A DNA stretch of 64,000 nucleotides from Mesodorylaimus sp. YZB2_4 (taxonomy: Eukaryota; Nematoda; Enoplea; Dorylaimida; Dorylaimidae): assembly GCA_030248295.1 (NCBI GenBank), contig JASANH010001643.1:682001-746000 (forward strand), read 5' to 3'. The position numbers were made by a program, and so were the translations under genes. A model generated the notes under the pieces. That model was given only the letters and a program-made list of their open reading frames with translations. It had not been told where the DNA came from and searched no databases. Positions 12,926-25,521 of the stretch are shown in pieces. How positions within the stretch are numbered: position 1 is the stretch's first letter; every line of letters begins with the position of its first letter.

Positions 12926-14661
12926 TTACAAAGGCTTTTTCACTGGAGTCCTAACGGCAACTGGCCCCTGTTCAACTTGCTTCGTTGGTTCGGCAGGCTT
13001 GTAGTAAAAATAACGTCGTCGCGTGGTTGGATGCGTACGCATGAAGCAGAATAAGTAAATCGAAAAACTGATTGCCAAGATCTGAAATAGCAACGAACAT
13101 AGCCCTGGTGATAAAAAAATAACAGGTTGACAGAGGACCCGAAAGCATGATGAGCCCGCAAGATAAGACTTCTGGGGCCATCTCTAGCTTGATCTTGCGG
13201 GTATCTCCCACTGATCATGGCATCCAGCCCCGACTTACTTCAGCGACAAAGACGAACAGCATGGCCACTCCCAAAACGATGAATCCATCCCGAAAGAATC
13301 TGAACATGCGATATCGGCAGCCCTGAAACCAGTAACAGCTTTTATTTTTCCGCAGCAATCTGACAAAACAAGTCTTACGTCGCAAGCAGTATCGCAACTT
13401 CGAGGGATGTTTTGTCTTAGGAAATCGTAGTCAGCGCATCCAGAATTACCGCAGCACCGAAACTAAAAATATACACTCGCCGTAGTAGATGATATTCGAA
13501 TAAGGCTCGCATGCTTACTGTCATTTGCAGCATGTCCATGACGTCAGTGACCATGCCAGGACCCTGATAATAATGCTGGACCATGTAATCCAATGCATCT
13601 CCGACATCGTTCTCGATCTAAAATGGAATAAATCAGTTTCTCACCACTAAATGAGGCGACTACTTACCTTTTCTCGTTTCATGAGAACCAGGACGATAAC
13701 GGAAACTTCCAGGAAGAATAAGAGCATAAGGAAAACAAAATACTAAAATAATTTTAAATAGAAGTAGGTAGGAAAACAAACTTTTCCGCGAACTTACGCA
13801 ACACAGCATGCATGAATGATCCAAAATAGCACCGCAACATCCGAAGAAGCTGACAATAACCATTCCAAGTGCGGCAGCGATAATGATATAAGTGCCAATG
13901 TAAAGCACAGGATCGATTTCCTTCGATGTAACTTGACGAAAGTTCTCGCTTAGTAGATCACGAAAACGATCGTCCGCTTTTAACCAAGCCTGAAATGCAG
14001 AACGTGAAAAAAAAATGACGCAAGTAAATGAGCAATAGAACTTACTCCCAGTGATAATAATGCGAGTCCCACGATCTACAAAGACAAACAAGAAAGATGA
14101 CCATTTGGAAAAGAGCGGCTGAATCATGGACATTTAGGGGTTCGAGTTTATAATTTTCAATTTTTCCAGGGATGTACTCTCTCCTGCCTCTAGAACGCAT
14201 GTATTTTCTGGCAATTCTCTAGAAAGGCCAACTAAAATCGATTTTCGTAGGTATCGGTACCGATTGCACCATGACATAAGATGGGTAACCTTTTAAAATG
14301 TACTTACCAGCAAGATCACATTAGAGCCGAAGATAACGAACTTGGCACATTTCACTCGGCTTTCGTACGGATCAACTGCCGCTGGCTGAACCATGACAAT
14401 TGTGCCATCGGGTTCTTGATAAAATGCTCCCAAGCTTCCTTTTTGCTTAGATCGACCACTGATCGGTTTTCGCGGTGACTGCGCTCGAACGACGGGATAT
14501 CCTTGTCCATCGGCGATCTGAACACCACCTCGTTGAGAAATGTGGAATTGTTCGGCGGGTTGCCGAGGACGATTCGGTTCATTTTGGGGATAATAGAAAT
14601 AAGCTGGTTTGGCAACTGACTCTTCTCCTGATCGACCGTACGTTTGCCGGGTGTCCGGCAT
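12926..14661 (-). CDS. tetraspanin A with long N-terminal cytoplasmic extension
   Basis: Eight exons in phase: 14308-14661, 14046-14075, 13798-13989, 13668-13742, 13519-13617, 13379-13462, 13239-13322, 12926-13081 (about 357 residues). The tetraspanin hallmarks are four hydrophobic helices, FFGCCGAILD after TM2, and a large extracellular loop with FRCCGNSGC and a later SCDTACD cysteine pair. About 100 residues rich in P, Q, Y and R precede TM1, which is long for the family; cytoplasmic tails are usually short. The second exon is only 30 nt and encodes IVGLALLSLG. The start is the ATG opening MPDTRQ at 14661, 10 nt after a GCTAG acceptor-like site. An upstream coding exon cannot be excluded. 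The cysteine pattern fits a CD63/CD151-like clade but the subfamily is not certain. Confidence 0.88.
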
Positions 14662-15690
14662 CGCGATCGAAATGTTCTCTAGCAAAACAATCTGATACGG
14701 ATGAGAAAGAAACAAATCCGCGCGGCGTAACCTAAACGCTAGCGCGGCAGGCCATCGTTCATTTGCAGAGTGATTCAAACCACCTCCTCCAGCTGAGAAG
14801 AGTCAGAAGACGCCTAATCCCCTGCAGTGATAACCCAATAGGGCAATCCAACCTGCTTACGAAACGAAACCGCCTAGAGAAGACGGAGAACCACCAACCG
14901 GAAGCGAGTCTATAAATAAGATGATCTGGGCCTACAGTAATTACAGACAGCCGCAGGCAAGTTTTTTCTGTCTTGTCATAAGCAGCGCCACTTACGACAA
15001 ACGGGTTGCGCGGAGCATGACTGGCTAATTTGCATAGAGGCGACAGAGAAGAGGGAGGAAAAGAGAGTGGTTCAACAGTCAGTGGTTTTTGTGCCGGTCG
15101 GTTTTGCTGTTGTGGTCTTACGACGAATGAGTCATTGATCGCACACAATCGGGTGCTAGTCGGGTTATCGCACTGCTAGCCATTGTGGAAACAGCAGGTG
15201 AGCTGAAGGAAATGAGAATTTTGGGGGAGCCATTAGACACTCTGTACTCGACATACATACATACTTATCGTTGGTTTTTGTCATGAATGCAGCACTGTAG
15301 GCATAGGGATTGGTTCTTATATGTGTGAAGACATCTACAGTAGTCTTTTCGGGAAGCGTTTTTATCTACTCAGTACGTAAATTTTTCTTATCTGGGCAAT
15401 CTTTTTCAAATCCTTGATTACGTAGCTTTATTGGAGTAAGCTCGGTCAATATGCGTCAAATATGCAGTGCCTAGTAAAAGCTCTACAGTTTTGATGAGCT
15501 TCTTTTCTGCTTTACTGCGCAAGTCTTGAGAAGCTTCAGGTTGGCCTGATGACTTTAGGATTTGGGGTTTGGAGCTTGTGATTGTGTATCACACCACGTC
15601 TCGATTTTTTTGATTTCAGATCTGAAGCTAGGCCAGCGTATTTGTCGTGCAAGTTTAGGCAAGTTTGCGTTTTTTCGTGTCAATTCAGCC
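14662..15690. other. divergent intergenic region, tetraspanin A / KCTD5
   Basis: This stretch lies between two divergently transcribed genes and should hold both promoters. An open minus-strand frame at 14759-15148 has no recognisable domain. Acceptor-like TTTCAG at about 15620 and ATTCAG at 15688 precede the KCTD5 start. Confidence 0.45.
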
Positions 15691-16952
15691 ATGTCGGAAA
15701 TTTCGGTGGTATCGGACGAATACGCAACATCATGCAAGGAGCAGATTCCGTTAGCTTGTCATACAATTGATGAGGTATCGAATTCAGTCGACGCAGCAAC
15801 GACATCTTGCTCGTCGCCACCACCGACCGCGCCAGTACCGCCCCAAGTCTCTTCGCCATCGAAGCAATGGGCACCGATAAAGAAAGACTCGTGGATTCGA
15901 CTGAATGTTGGCGGCCAGCTGTTCCTCACTACCAAACAAACGTTATGCCGGGAACCAAAATCTTTTTTTCATCGACTCTGCGACAACGATCCAGATTTGC
16001 CCTCGGATAAGGTATGCATTAGAGTGATCCATTTGGGTAGCTCTGCAAAAAGTCATAATCTAGTTTTTTGCTAAATAATTAAATGTACATTCTTTTACTC
16101 TTCGACGCCATCGACGTCATCTTTGAGTTGCCCCAGGCCATTGCTTTCTTATCACCTGCTCGCATGACGTTATAGTTACGAGTGACATTTGAATTATTTG
16201 AAGGACGAAAGCGGTGCATATTTAATCGATCGGGACCCGGAATATTTTGGACCAGTTTTAAATTACTTGCGTCACGGAAAGCTGGTCCTGAACAAGCAAA
16301 TGGCCGAGGAAGGTATGTGTATACCTTATTATCCAGTGCGAACGGATGCAGCACATATCTGTTTGCTATTATAGGAGTTCTGGAAGAAGCAGAATTTTAC
16401 AATTTGTCAGGACTAATCCAACTTTGCAAGGACCGCATCGCATTCAGGGATGGCCAGCACCCAAAAGTACGCGATCTACTTTTCGTGGCTTCATATGGTT
16501 TTACACGAGTGCGTGGGTTTTTTAGACGAAACACGTCTATCGCGTTCTTCAATGCCACGAAGAAGAGCTAACGAGCGTCGTTTCGGCCATGTCTGATGGT
16601 TGGAGGATTGTTCAGGTGTCACTTTATTGCTCTGTCTTTTGAACCGGGATCTATGGCATGGGCGCGGGATCTCTTAATAGGACACAGGCCCCAGTCTTTA
16701 CCTTCGGGTACCTGTACCTGAAGGTTCCTGTTTCTGTGGTACGGCCCCCGATGGGCGGGAGTTGGAGTAAGTCGGTTTGTTTCATTGCAGCTGGTTCCGA
16801 TCGGCTCCTCGTACCAGTACTCAAATGACGACCAGCCGGAATACTTATGCATTGTGTCCAAGGAATATCCGGAACAAAATTATCCTAACTGCACTGAGAA
16901 AGAGACTTCGGATCGTGCGAAGGCTCTGCAACAAAAGGCCAGACGTATGTAA
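15691..16952 (+). CDS. KCTD5: KCTD2/5/17-type BTB adaptor of Cullin-3 (insomniac-like)
   Basis: Five exons: 15691-16011, 16204-16312, 16375-16466, 16528-16615, 16791-16952. Proteins of this group bind CUL3 through a BTB/T1 domain, form pentamers and recruit substrates. The BTB starts at [18 protein letters not shown] and continues through [20 protein letters not shown] and [12 protein letters not shown]. The C-terminal domain has [31 protein letters not shown] and EYLCIVSKE, all typical of KCTD5 and its paralogues. The N-terminal 70 residues are S/T/P-rich. The chosen ATG ([10 protein letters not shown]) is 2 nt after an ATTCAG acceptor, so earlier in-frame codons are probably untranslated or removed. 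Which vertebrate paralogue it corresponds to cannot be decided; a single ancestral form is likely. Confidence 0.93.
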
Positions 16953-18189
16953 GTTGGAGCGACGATTGGATCAATATGCCTCCATTTCGGTTTGCCAAAT
17001 GTTTGTTATTGGATGACTGCACTAGGTTTGGATGTTTGAAATAGCCCCCTGACAGTTCTCTGCATTAGAATCATGGCCAGGTTTGAACCTCGGAGCTGTG
17101 ATGGCGGTTGATTGGCTCCTCAGAATCCTTGATTGTTATGTTAGGGTGACATAGGTGAATATTTACTGGACTTGCGTGCGCCGAGTTTGATTATGGAATT
17201 GTGCTGGCTGTACTATCGCAATGTAGGCAGCGTGGTGTGCATTAGGAATTTGTTTGGACTCGATTCTATACCGTGCAAGGTTTCGTTGGACACGTTGCTT
17301 TACAGGTGGACGAACAAGGGGCTGTTTGTGCGCTACTATGCACCACTGTCGCTTTGTCGTATTGCATTTGTTTGTTGTGTTTTTTATAGACCAAGACTCG
17401 TCGTGCATGGTTATGCGTGTGCTATGGATATGTCACAGGTGGGGAGCGATGGCGAGTAGTATGTAAAATGTAGGTGTAATTGGCCTGTCTCGGTTTGTAG
17501 CCCATAGACGGTCGGAAGGATGGTTCGCCGTCAGAGTGGTGGTGCCGACCATATCGTGTCAGTTGGGCCCCGAATGCTAGGCAGGGGCATACCTGACTAC
17601 AGTAGCGAATAGCGAAAACCGCCCTGACTGAACGCAAGGCATCCGGGGTTTCCTGATTCGTTGTGTGTGTGAAATCTACAGATAAAATGTACACACCCAA
17701 CATAAGCAGCTTTCGAATCATCTACTCCCTCAATCACTGGTTGATCCTGGTGACAAATTTTGATACTACTGATCCCGAAAAGCAAAGTTCCGTACACCCG
17801 CTCTGCACCTACACAAACAGGCCGTGGATCTTCTGCCACGGTTGCTGTTTTGGTCTTGTGACCCCACCACGCCTAAATTGAACTTCCAGGCCGAAACTCG
17901 GCTCTTCCAACACTAGCCAAAACATAGTCTAGTATAGTTCTGGCTACAAGAGAATGGTAAGGCAGGGAGGTTTTACTGATGCTATTGACGGTAGCTATTC
18001 AATGCTGCGCCACGTGCGGCGCACTGTCACAGGCAAGAGATACCAAGCGGCCGATGAATTCCTCGTGGGATGAGATGAGGAAACGAGTACACTTCCGCAC
18101 AGTTTCAGTTTTTGGAAATCTCTCGAATTGTTTTTAGATCCGGACTTCTCTGCGTTATTTACTCGACTAGTCACACATGTTACAGACAG
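16953..18189. other. intergenic, no gene seen
   Basis: This is the 3' flank of KCTD5. Open frames here have no recognisable domains. A B-box-like GGTTTGAACCTCGG at about 17082 may be a decayed tRNA-derived fragment. Confidence 0.4.
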
Positions 18190-18785
18190 CGGCCGCGATG
18201 GTGCAGCGGTCCGGCATTCGTCTCTCCTCATTGCTTGGGAGCGAGTGGCTGGACTCGTCTCGGGTTCGATACCCCAGACGAGTAGAAATCGGTTTGCGAC
18301 CATCCCTCGCTGACTCAGCCCCCCCCCCAGACCGTGGGTGGCACACTCGGTACCCAAGAGGTGCTCCGAGTGGTGAGACGGGAGCCAAAAGAGGATACCG
18401 TCTCAAGTGTCGAACATCGACAGGCTTCATAGCCCACCCGCCATCTGTAGAGGTATTGACTAACCTAGACTGGTTTCGATTTGCATTGATACTAACCTGC
18501 TGTTTTGTGTGTCTGTGTGTGTGCCTTTGGTGGCCCTCTGATAGTCGGGAGTCGAGCCGCCTTAGTAAACGGTCGCTATCGTGTCGCGTCCCGGGTCGCC
18601 CCTCTATCGCGTGGCAGGGCGGCCAGTTTACACATCATCCGAGGAAGTCGCTGAGCAGTGCAGGATGTCCTCGTGTGGAGGTGCTAGACTCGCAGAGGGA
18701 CGCTACTGTGTGTGCCCTGCTTAGAAGGATTGACTACTGGCTGGCTACAGGCAAACAGGCTTTGGCCAACAGAATTTCATAAAAA
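18190..18785 (+). repeat. tRNA-headed SINE, family A (copy 1, + orientation)
   Basis: The head carries an A-box-like GATGGTGCAGCGGTCCGGC and a good B-box, GGGTTCGATACCCC (about 18247). A body shared with 40412-40800 follows: CCGTGGGTGGCACACTCGG, then CATAGCCCACCCG. The tail is shared with the minus-strand copies: GTGCAGGATGT, CGTGTGGAGGTGCT, GACTACTGGCTGGCTA. A C9 run lies inside it. It sits just downstream of the unrecognised minus-strand gene. Confidence 0.75.
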
Positions 18786-18864
18786 AACAATTGCAGGCTA
18801 CATGAAACATCGATCATCGAAGTCATATCTCAACGTATCGTCCTTCGTCTCTTCCTACGCGATC

Positions 18865-21470
18865 TCACCGACGCTTCCTGCCCTGCAGCATGGTTTGCAG
18901 CTCGCTCAGCTTGATCTTACCTCAGCCGGCCGCATCAGCAACTTGCATCGCAGCTCCATCTCTTTCGCCTCGTCGTTCGTCATCAGGCGATCCTTGACCA
19001 TTTGCTGCAACACGGCTTGCATCTTCGCGCGATCGATGTACATCGCGTCCAGCAGCTGGTCCACCTTCTGCAACCAGAAGGACTCGAGTTGAGCATTGAA
19101 CCCTGGGGCGTGCGACATCAAACTCACCTTTCCCAGCTGCCTGTCGTCCACGGTGCCCATTTGCGAGAGTTTCTGCAGCACACCCATCGCCTTCGCGTCG
19201 CTTCTCAATGATTCTTTGTACTTCTCCATCACCGACGGCTGCAACACGCTCCTGAAACGAAGAGGGACTCACGAAGCGGGAAATGGTACCTTCTCACACC
19301 TTACCTGAACGAGACCTGCGACGCCTCCTGCATCAGCGTCTTCTGCGTCTTCTCGTCGTCAAAGTTTTTCACGTCGGCCAGTCGCGTTTGGACGAGGATG
19401 ATTCGGCCATCTCCAGTTCCGGGGGCTGTATTCCCAGAGCTTAGTACCGATGACAATCGACGCTGGCGGGTCCTGCTCGCAATCCGACTTTGAGGGTTCG
19501 CGTTGTGGGCGGCACGGGACGATTGGCGAACGCCGGGTGCCCTTACGGCAAGATCTAAAAGGAGAACTGTCGAAGAGTGTGCCCACTGCCCAATCCAAAG
19601 ACGCCTACCTGCAGGGGTCCCGCGGTCTGCGCCTGGCGAGCCAATTCCTCGTGGTCCACTTCCACTTCAACAGCCTTTTTCTAAAACCGAGTCCAATTAA
19701 ACGACTACTGTATGTAAAATTTATTATCTAGTGCTGGGACTTACGAGCTTTAAGCCTTGCGTCTTTTTAAATTTTGGGCTCGCGGAGGGAGCTGTCATTG
19801 ACGTGGTCTGCCAGTACTCTGAGCGCTTGATGATCATTTTGCCCTAGTTCAGAAAGAAGGGTCATGACTCTCACTTAGAGCGGCGTTAATTGTGCCTTCA
19901 CTTACCACGAGAGGCAGCGCGTTCTGAAGGCCGGCGTCGTTCCGTCTGAACTTACGGCCACGTTTTCTTGCACCATCTTGGCTACATCGTATAGCGACCT
20001 GCTTCCCTGAGCAGGAACTTTCTCGTGTATTCCGTCGTCATCAGCTTCAGAGCCACTACGAGGTGCTGGAAGGAGACGAGCGAGTTGTGTGGGAAGGGAA
20101 AGAACAGGACAGGACCTTCACTTACCCGGAAGATGGCCATGATTTGTTCCAGGTGGAGGTATACGCTGGTAGTCAAGTAGTGAAAGACGCAGAACACGTC
20201 GGCTCGAGTCAGCGGGCGTTTTTGAGCTTTGGCAGCACTATTGATGGCATCCCGTTTGGCAGGGGCATTCCGGCACTGAAAGCGAAACGGAACCTCAGAC
20301 CAAGACCAGGGCTATCCTTGCACAAGCGTATCGGTCCCCTCGCCTAACTAGTCTGACGGAGCTAACTTTTTTCTGAGACACATGCTAAGCGCTTACTCTT
20401 TTCCGTGCAGAGCATTCATGGCTTGGGCGAACTGCGGGGTCTTGAACTCGTCCCTCTTGACTGGGTTGATGGGAACCCCGCTGACCAGCTTGGCCGCCGT
20501 CTCGGGTGTGACGAAGTTCTTGGCATTGCTCGCAAGACGAGCATCCATAATATTATTAATAATATTTTGGTGGGCACGTTTTTCCATCCATATGTAAGCA
20601 GAAAAATGATCCTCTCAGTTTTGCTCGTTTTGTTGGTACTATTCGGAGTTGGTATGATGTGCTGTTTTTGGTTGCTTACAGATCACATGGTAAGGAGCTT
20701 TTTAAGTGCCAGTGGAAGGACTTCACGCCCGTTCATAAATGATACCTGTGGCATTCGTTAGAAGTGAAAACTTGTCGTTTGCCTTGCTTGTTTTGTTTCG
20801 TTTGCCATCCACCTGGTTTTTTTGTCTGGTATGCCGCTAACATACAACTTTTTTTTGGGTACTTGTGATACAAGAGGATCCAACATGAACCAATCTGAGC
20901 TAATATCCCAGGTGCATGTGATCATGGGAAGGAGTGAAGTGCGCTGTCTATTGCAGTCAACGCTTCGGCTGTAACCCGCGATGTATTTGCTCTATCATGA
21001 TAACTGGTTGCTCAGAGAGGGGAGTGGAGGTGAACGAAGTTGAAAGAGTGCTTGAAAAATTGGATAGCATCATCTTTTTGCTTGCTTTCATGTCTCCTTT
21101 GCTGTTTTGTTGTGCGTGCTCCCGCCAGAAATAGGGTTTTTTTCGCAGGCCACACTAACATCCATATATCATGCTTTGACAAAAGTAAAAAGTTAAATAC
21201 AAAAAACCAAAAACGACGCCTTCGGGCTGGTCCGGGTCGACCTTGTTCAACGCGTCGACGATCTTGGCGAGGATATTCAGCAGAGCGAACACTTCTTCGG
21301 GCTTTCGCACTTCGGGCGTGGGCATCTGAAACTGAACACTTTCTGAAAGGAGGAGCTGAAGGCTCGGCAGGAGCGTAACTTACGTGCTCGATTAAGCTAG
21401 CGTGGTCCATTTCCAGGGGCGCCTTCGTATGGAAGCCATTGTTTTTAAGGATCAGTTCGACCGGGTCCAC
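18865..21470 (-). CDS. unrecognised multi-exon gene, frame-disrupted in places
   Basis: Clear protein-coding exons without a recognised family. In order: 21384-21470 (VDPVELILKNNGFHTKAP); about 21230-21322 (MPTPEVRKPEEVFALLNILA); about 20398-20530 (FVTPETAAKLVSGVPINP); about 20119-20270 (RADVFCVFHYLTTSVYLHLE); about 20000-20060 (VVALKLMTTEYTRKFL); 19745-19843; about 19609-19683; 19305-about 19450; 19128-19251 (SVLQPSVMEKYKESLRSD); 18921-19067 (KVDQLLDAMYIDRAK). It reads as a helical, lysine-rich, probably cytoplasmic protein. Phases agree in the 3' half, but two joins (about 20398 to 20270, and about 19985) do not connect in one frame and no start was found. The last intron would be 38 nt; otherwise the frame stops at 18905. 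It may be a real gene with unusual splicing, a decaying copy, or a gene with sequencing errors. GC content is high, like the neighbouring kinase. Confidence 0.45.
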
Positions 21471-21859
21471 CTGCACGGGGAGAGGTGGTGGTCGTTGACG
21501 AGCCGACGGGGACGGCGATTAGGCGGCAGTCTTTGGCATGGGTTCAACGAAAGTTCAACTTAACAACTCGAGGGAGATCGGCAAACACAACCACACAGGT
21601 GGACGAGAGAGCATGAATGAGAACTCGTTTTCAGAGTTAGTGCAGCTGGGGCAGTATAGCATCTGCTGCTTGGTCTTGTGTGGTGTGTAAAGCTACTTCC
21701 CGACTTCAGACCACCCCATTATCGCTTTGCGGATAGTAATAGTGGTACCGTGCCATCACACTCTAGCGCATTGTAAAGATAGCTGAGGCAGCCATAAGTT
21801 TGCTTCGTAAGCTAATCTTGCTAATAAGATAGTTTTTATTCGTGACTATGCGGATCATA

Positions 21860-22015
21860 CGGTGGTTGAATATATGTACGGGTACTACAATGCATCGCAC
21901 CCAGCTACGGCTGAAGAACCCGAGTGGTTGATGTCTCCCTGCCAGGGGAGATAAATTATTCTCTCCCTTCTATTCGCCATGGCCTACGAGGCGTACGGGT
22001 AAGCGTCAAACATCT
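21860..22015 (+). repeat. hairpin repeat family B, copy 2
   Basis: Contains GGCTGAAGAACCCGAGTGGTTG, CTGCCAGGGGAGATAAATTA and TTCTCTCCC...TTCGCCATGGCC, the same order as copies at 9700, 39960 and 46120. It lies between the unrecognised gene and the TTBK-like kinase. Confidence 0.6.
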
Positions 22016-22331
22016 GATACCTGAATTCATCCGTCAGCAATACTTCGGATCCAAGCCAAGCGATCCGTGATTCTGTCGGCAGGTGACGCATGGGCGTAAT
22101 ATTATAAACTGCAATGGCCTTCCACATTGGGCACTGCTTGCATCAGTTAGGGCATGGATAACCACACCACAATTGCTTTACACCGCGTCACGTGGGGTCC
22201 CAGTTTCAGCCAACCAATGAGCTCCACGCAAGACTTTACAATAACAACCCAAATTGATGGCAGTTTTGCGCTTGATCCTCATTCAGTCAGCGCGAGTCGG
22301 TGCGTGCGGTCGAGTTGGGCAGCCGGGCGTC

Positions 22332-23569
<1,238 letters not shown>

Positions 23570-23652
23570 TCAGTCGATGCGTGTTCGTGCGTTCGTTGGT
23601 TGTGTGCGCCCGATTCTTGTTTCTCGTGTGAGGTAGGTCGAGTAAAGCCAGT

Positions 23653-24110
23653 ATGCTCGGAGCCCTTAGTAAAACCGTAAACCCTCAAAAGATTCCCTTA
23701 AAGATGCCGATCACCGTCCACGCAGCTAGGTCTGGACGAGACCAGTATTCAAAATATTACGCATGTGGACCTGAACTGCACATACAAACAGGTGGCTCAG
23801 GCGCTCTCATGCAACTACAGAACTATCTGAATCAGCTTCCTGTTGTCCACGCGTCGTTGTCGAACGTCGTCATTTGGGGTAGGGCTACTTTTCTCTCCTG
23901 ATTACCTGTACGAACCCATCACAAATTCTTATTTCCTTTCGTGCCGTATTGGGCAAGAGCGACTTTACAGGTGATCGTAACACTTCGTTGTTCGAGAAGC
24001 TGTTGCTTAGCCCCGATATTTTTTTGTGGCTGGCGCGCATGGGTACATCGGGTCGAGCCAAGTCAGCGGACCTCATACACAGCTGTCTAAACGAGTATGG
24101 GAATAAATGA
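23653..24110 (+). CDS. small conserved-looking protein of unknown function
   Basis: Two exons, 23653-23878 and 23971-24110, join in frame across a GT-AG intron to give about 121 residues. The N-terminus is MLGALSKTVNPQKIPLKM and the end is DLIHSCLNEYGNK. No transmembrane helix, signal peptide or known domain is evident. Coding character is supported because the frame stays open exactly across a consensus intron. A poly(A) signal AATAAA (24102-24107) overlaps the stop codon region. The gene lies only 83 bp after the kinase stop on the same strand, so it could be a downstream cistron or part of the same transcript. Confidence 0.5.
24102..24107 (+). terminator. poly(A) signal AATAAA overlapping a stop codon
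   Basis: The last sense codons and the TGA of the small gene lie in GGGAATAAATGA, so the signal is inside coding sequence. A second AATAAA occurs about 290 bp downstream, at 24389. Confidence 0.4.
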
Positions 24111-25521
24111 TATGCATAGAGTCGTACTCAGTTAGCTGCACCCTCGGCTTACTGATTCTCGGATAAAGAAGTTGGATTTGCCTATTTAACAGGCTGTGGC
24201 GTACATCAGATAACTGCACCTGGCCTTATTTGCAACCTTGTTGGCGTCTAAAACGGTCGCAGTTATCCGAGTTCGACTGTACGATAACTGCAGTATTACA
24301 TTCGCATGCTGCAGTTAAGCACTGCGTGATAATCCTAGTGATCATGTCCTTTCAGCCAACAGGCTTGTGATCAAGGCATATTAACTGCAATAAAGTAAAG
24401 TGGGCTGACAAAAAAAGAGCGCTCAGATGGGCGGTGACTGCTGTGAACATGTTTGCGTTGAACTCTTGTTGCTTCTGACTCAATCAGTGGGTTCGAGTCA
24501 GTGCAGAGGCGAATAGTGGTGATAATGCGCGATGAGGCGGTCTTGTTTTAAGACTTATGCGCCATCACTTGTGTTCCGCCGTTTTATGAGGGTTTGCTCT
24601 CCCACGAGTGTATTGATTATTCGAAGTTGGCTCGATAATGAAAACGGGCGGTTGCGAAGAAGCCGAGAGGCGTGTCTTGTGCGAGTTATGTGAGGTCTGC
24701 GCTTGGACTGCTAGAGCCAGCGCGAGCTGTCGTGCTCTCCTGTGGGCACGTTTCGATATGCACAAGTATAAAACACATTGATGAGGTGGTGACCACAAAA
24801 ATGTGTGAAGTGGGTGGCAAGCCTGAACGATCTTGGATACAGCATATTTACGGCAGTCCACGCACATAACTTGTGGCATCACGGGCACTACAGCATGCTG
24901 GATCAGTACACAAGTTTCTGGATTCATGAGGAGAGGCCGAGTCATATTTGCCCCACTGACTATATCTCGTCTGAGTAGGCTCCGCAGGCGGGCTGGTCTA
25001 GGAAAAGGAGGACAATCGAAGGCGGGCGCGCTTCACCCGAGCCCATTTACGCTTGACCGACCGTCTCGACGGGCAGCTGTCATTTCGATCCGTTTCGACC
25101 TCCCTTAGCAGCGTATCGATCGGACGGGTCTGGTTCAAAGGAAACGAGAACCGAGCGACTACAACTATCAGCTTCTCGTCCGTAGGTACGGCCAGTGCTG
25201 GCTCGAGCCACTCGTTCCAACCGACGCTCCGCGCTCAAATAGGTTCTACCACCCCCGAGAAGGCAGGAAGTGAAAAGCGGCGTTCAGCTTCTCCACGATC
25301 TGGACAGATTCGTTGAAAGCCGACCAAGGCACAGGCTTATTCGTTGCATATTTCGTGAACCTACTGCAGCCCCGATCGCACGCTCTGAACTAGCTCGTCG
25401 TCGATGCCTAATTCCATTTACAACGCATCCATTCACTCGCCAGCTGCCTCCTCAATTTTGAAAAAGATAAAATAAAAGTTGTCGTCAAGGAGGACTCTTT
25501 CCGAGGGTCCCCCTAAAAACC
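24111..25521. other. intergenic, upstream of TBC1D16
   Basis: No gene is supported. Between 24130 and 24400 the word AACTGCA or its complement recurs about six times in both orientations (for example GATAACTGCACC, GCAGTTATCC, CGATAACTGCAG, TGCAGTTAAG, TTAACTGCAATAAAG). It could be a relic repeat or a site cluster. Confidence 0.4.

Noticed and set aside
14759-15148. 129-codon minus-strand ORF as an upstream exon of tetraspanin A
   Set aside because: No domain, no convincing donor joined in frame to the first recognised exon.
18195-18275. Functional tRNA gene
   Set aside because: A- and B-box-like sequences are present but the stems do not pair well and the unit continues into a repeated SINE body.
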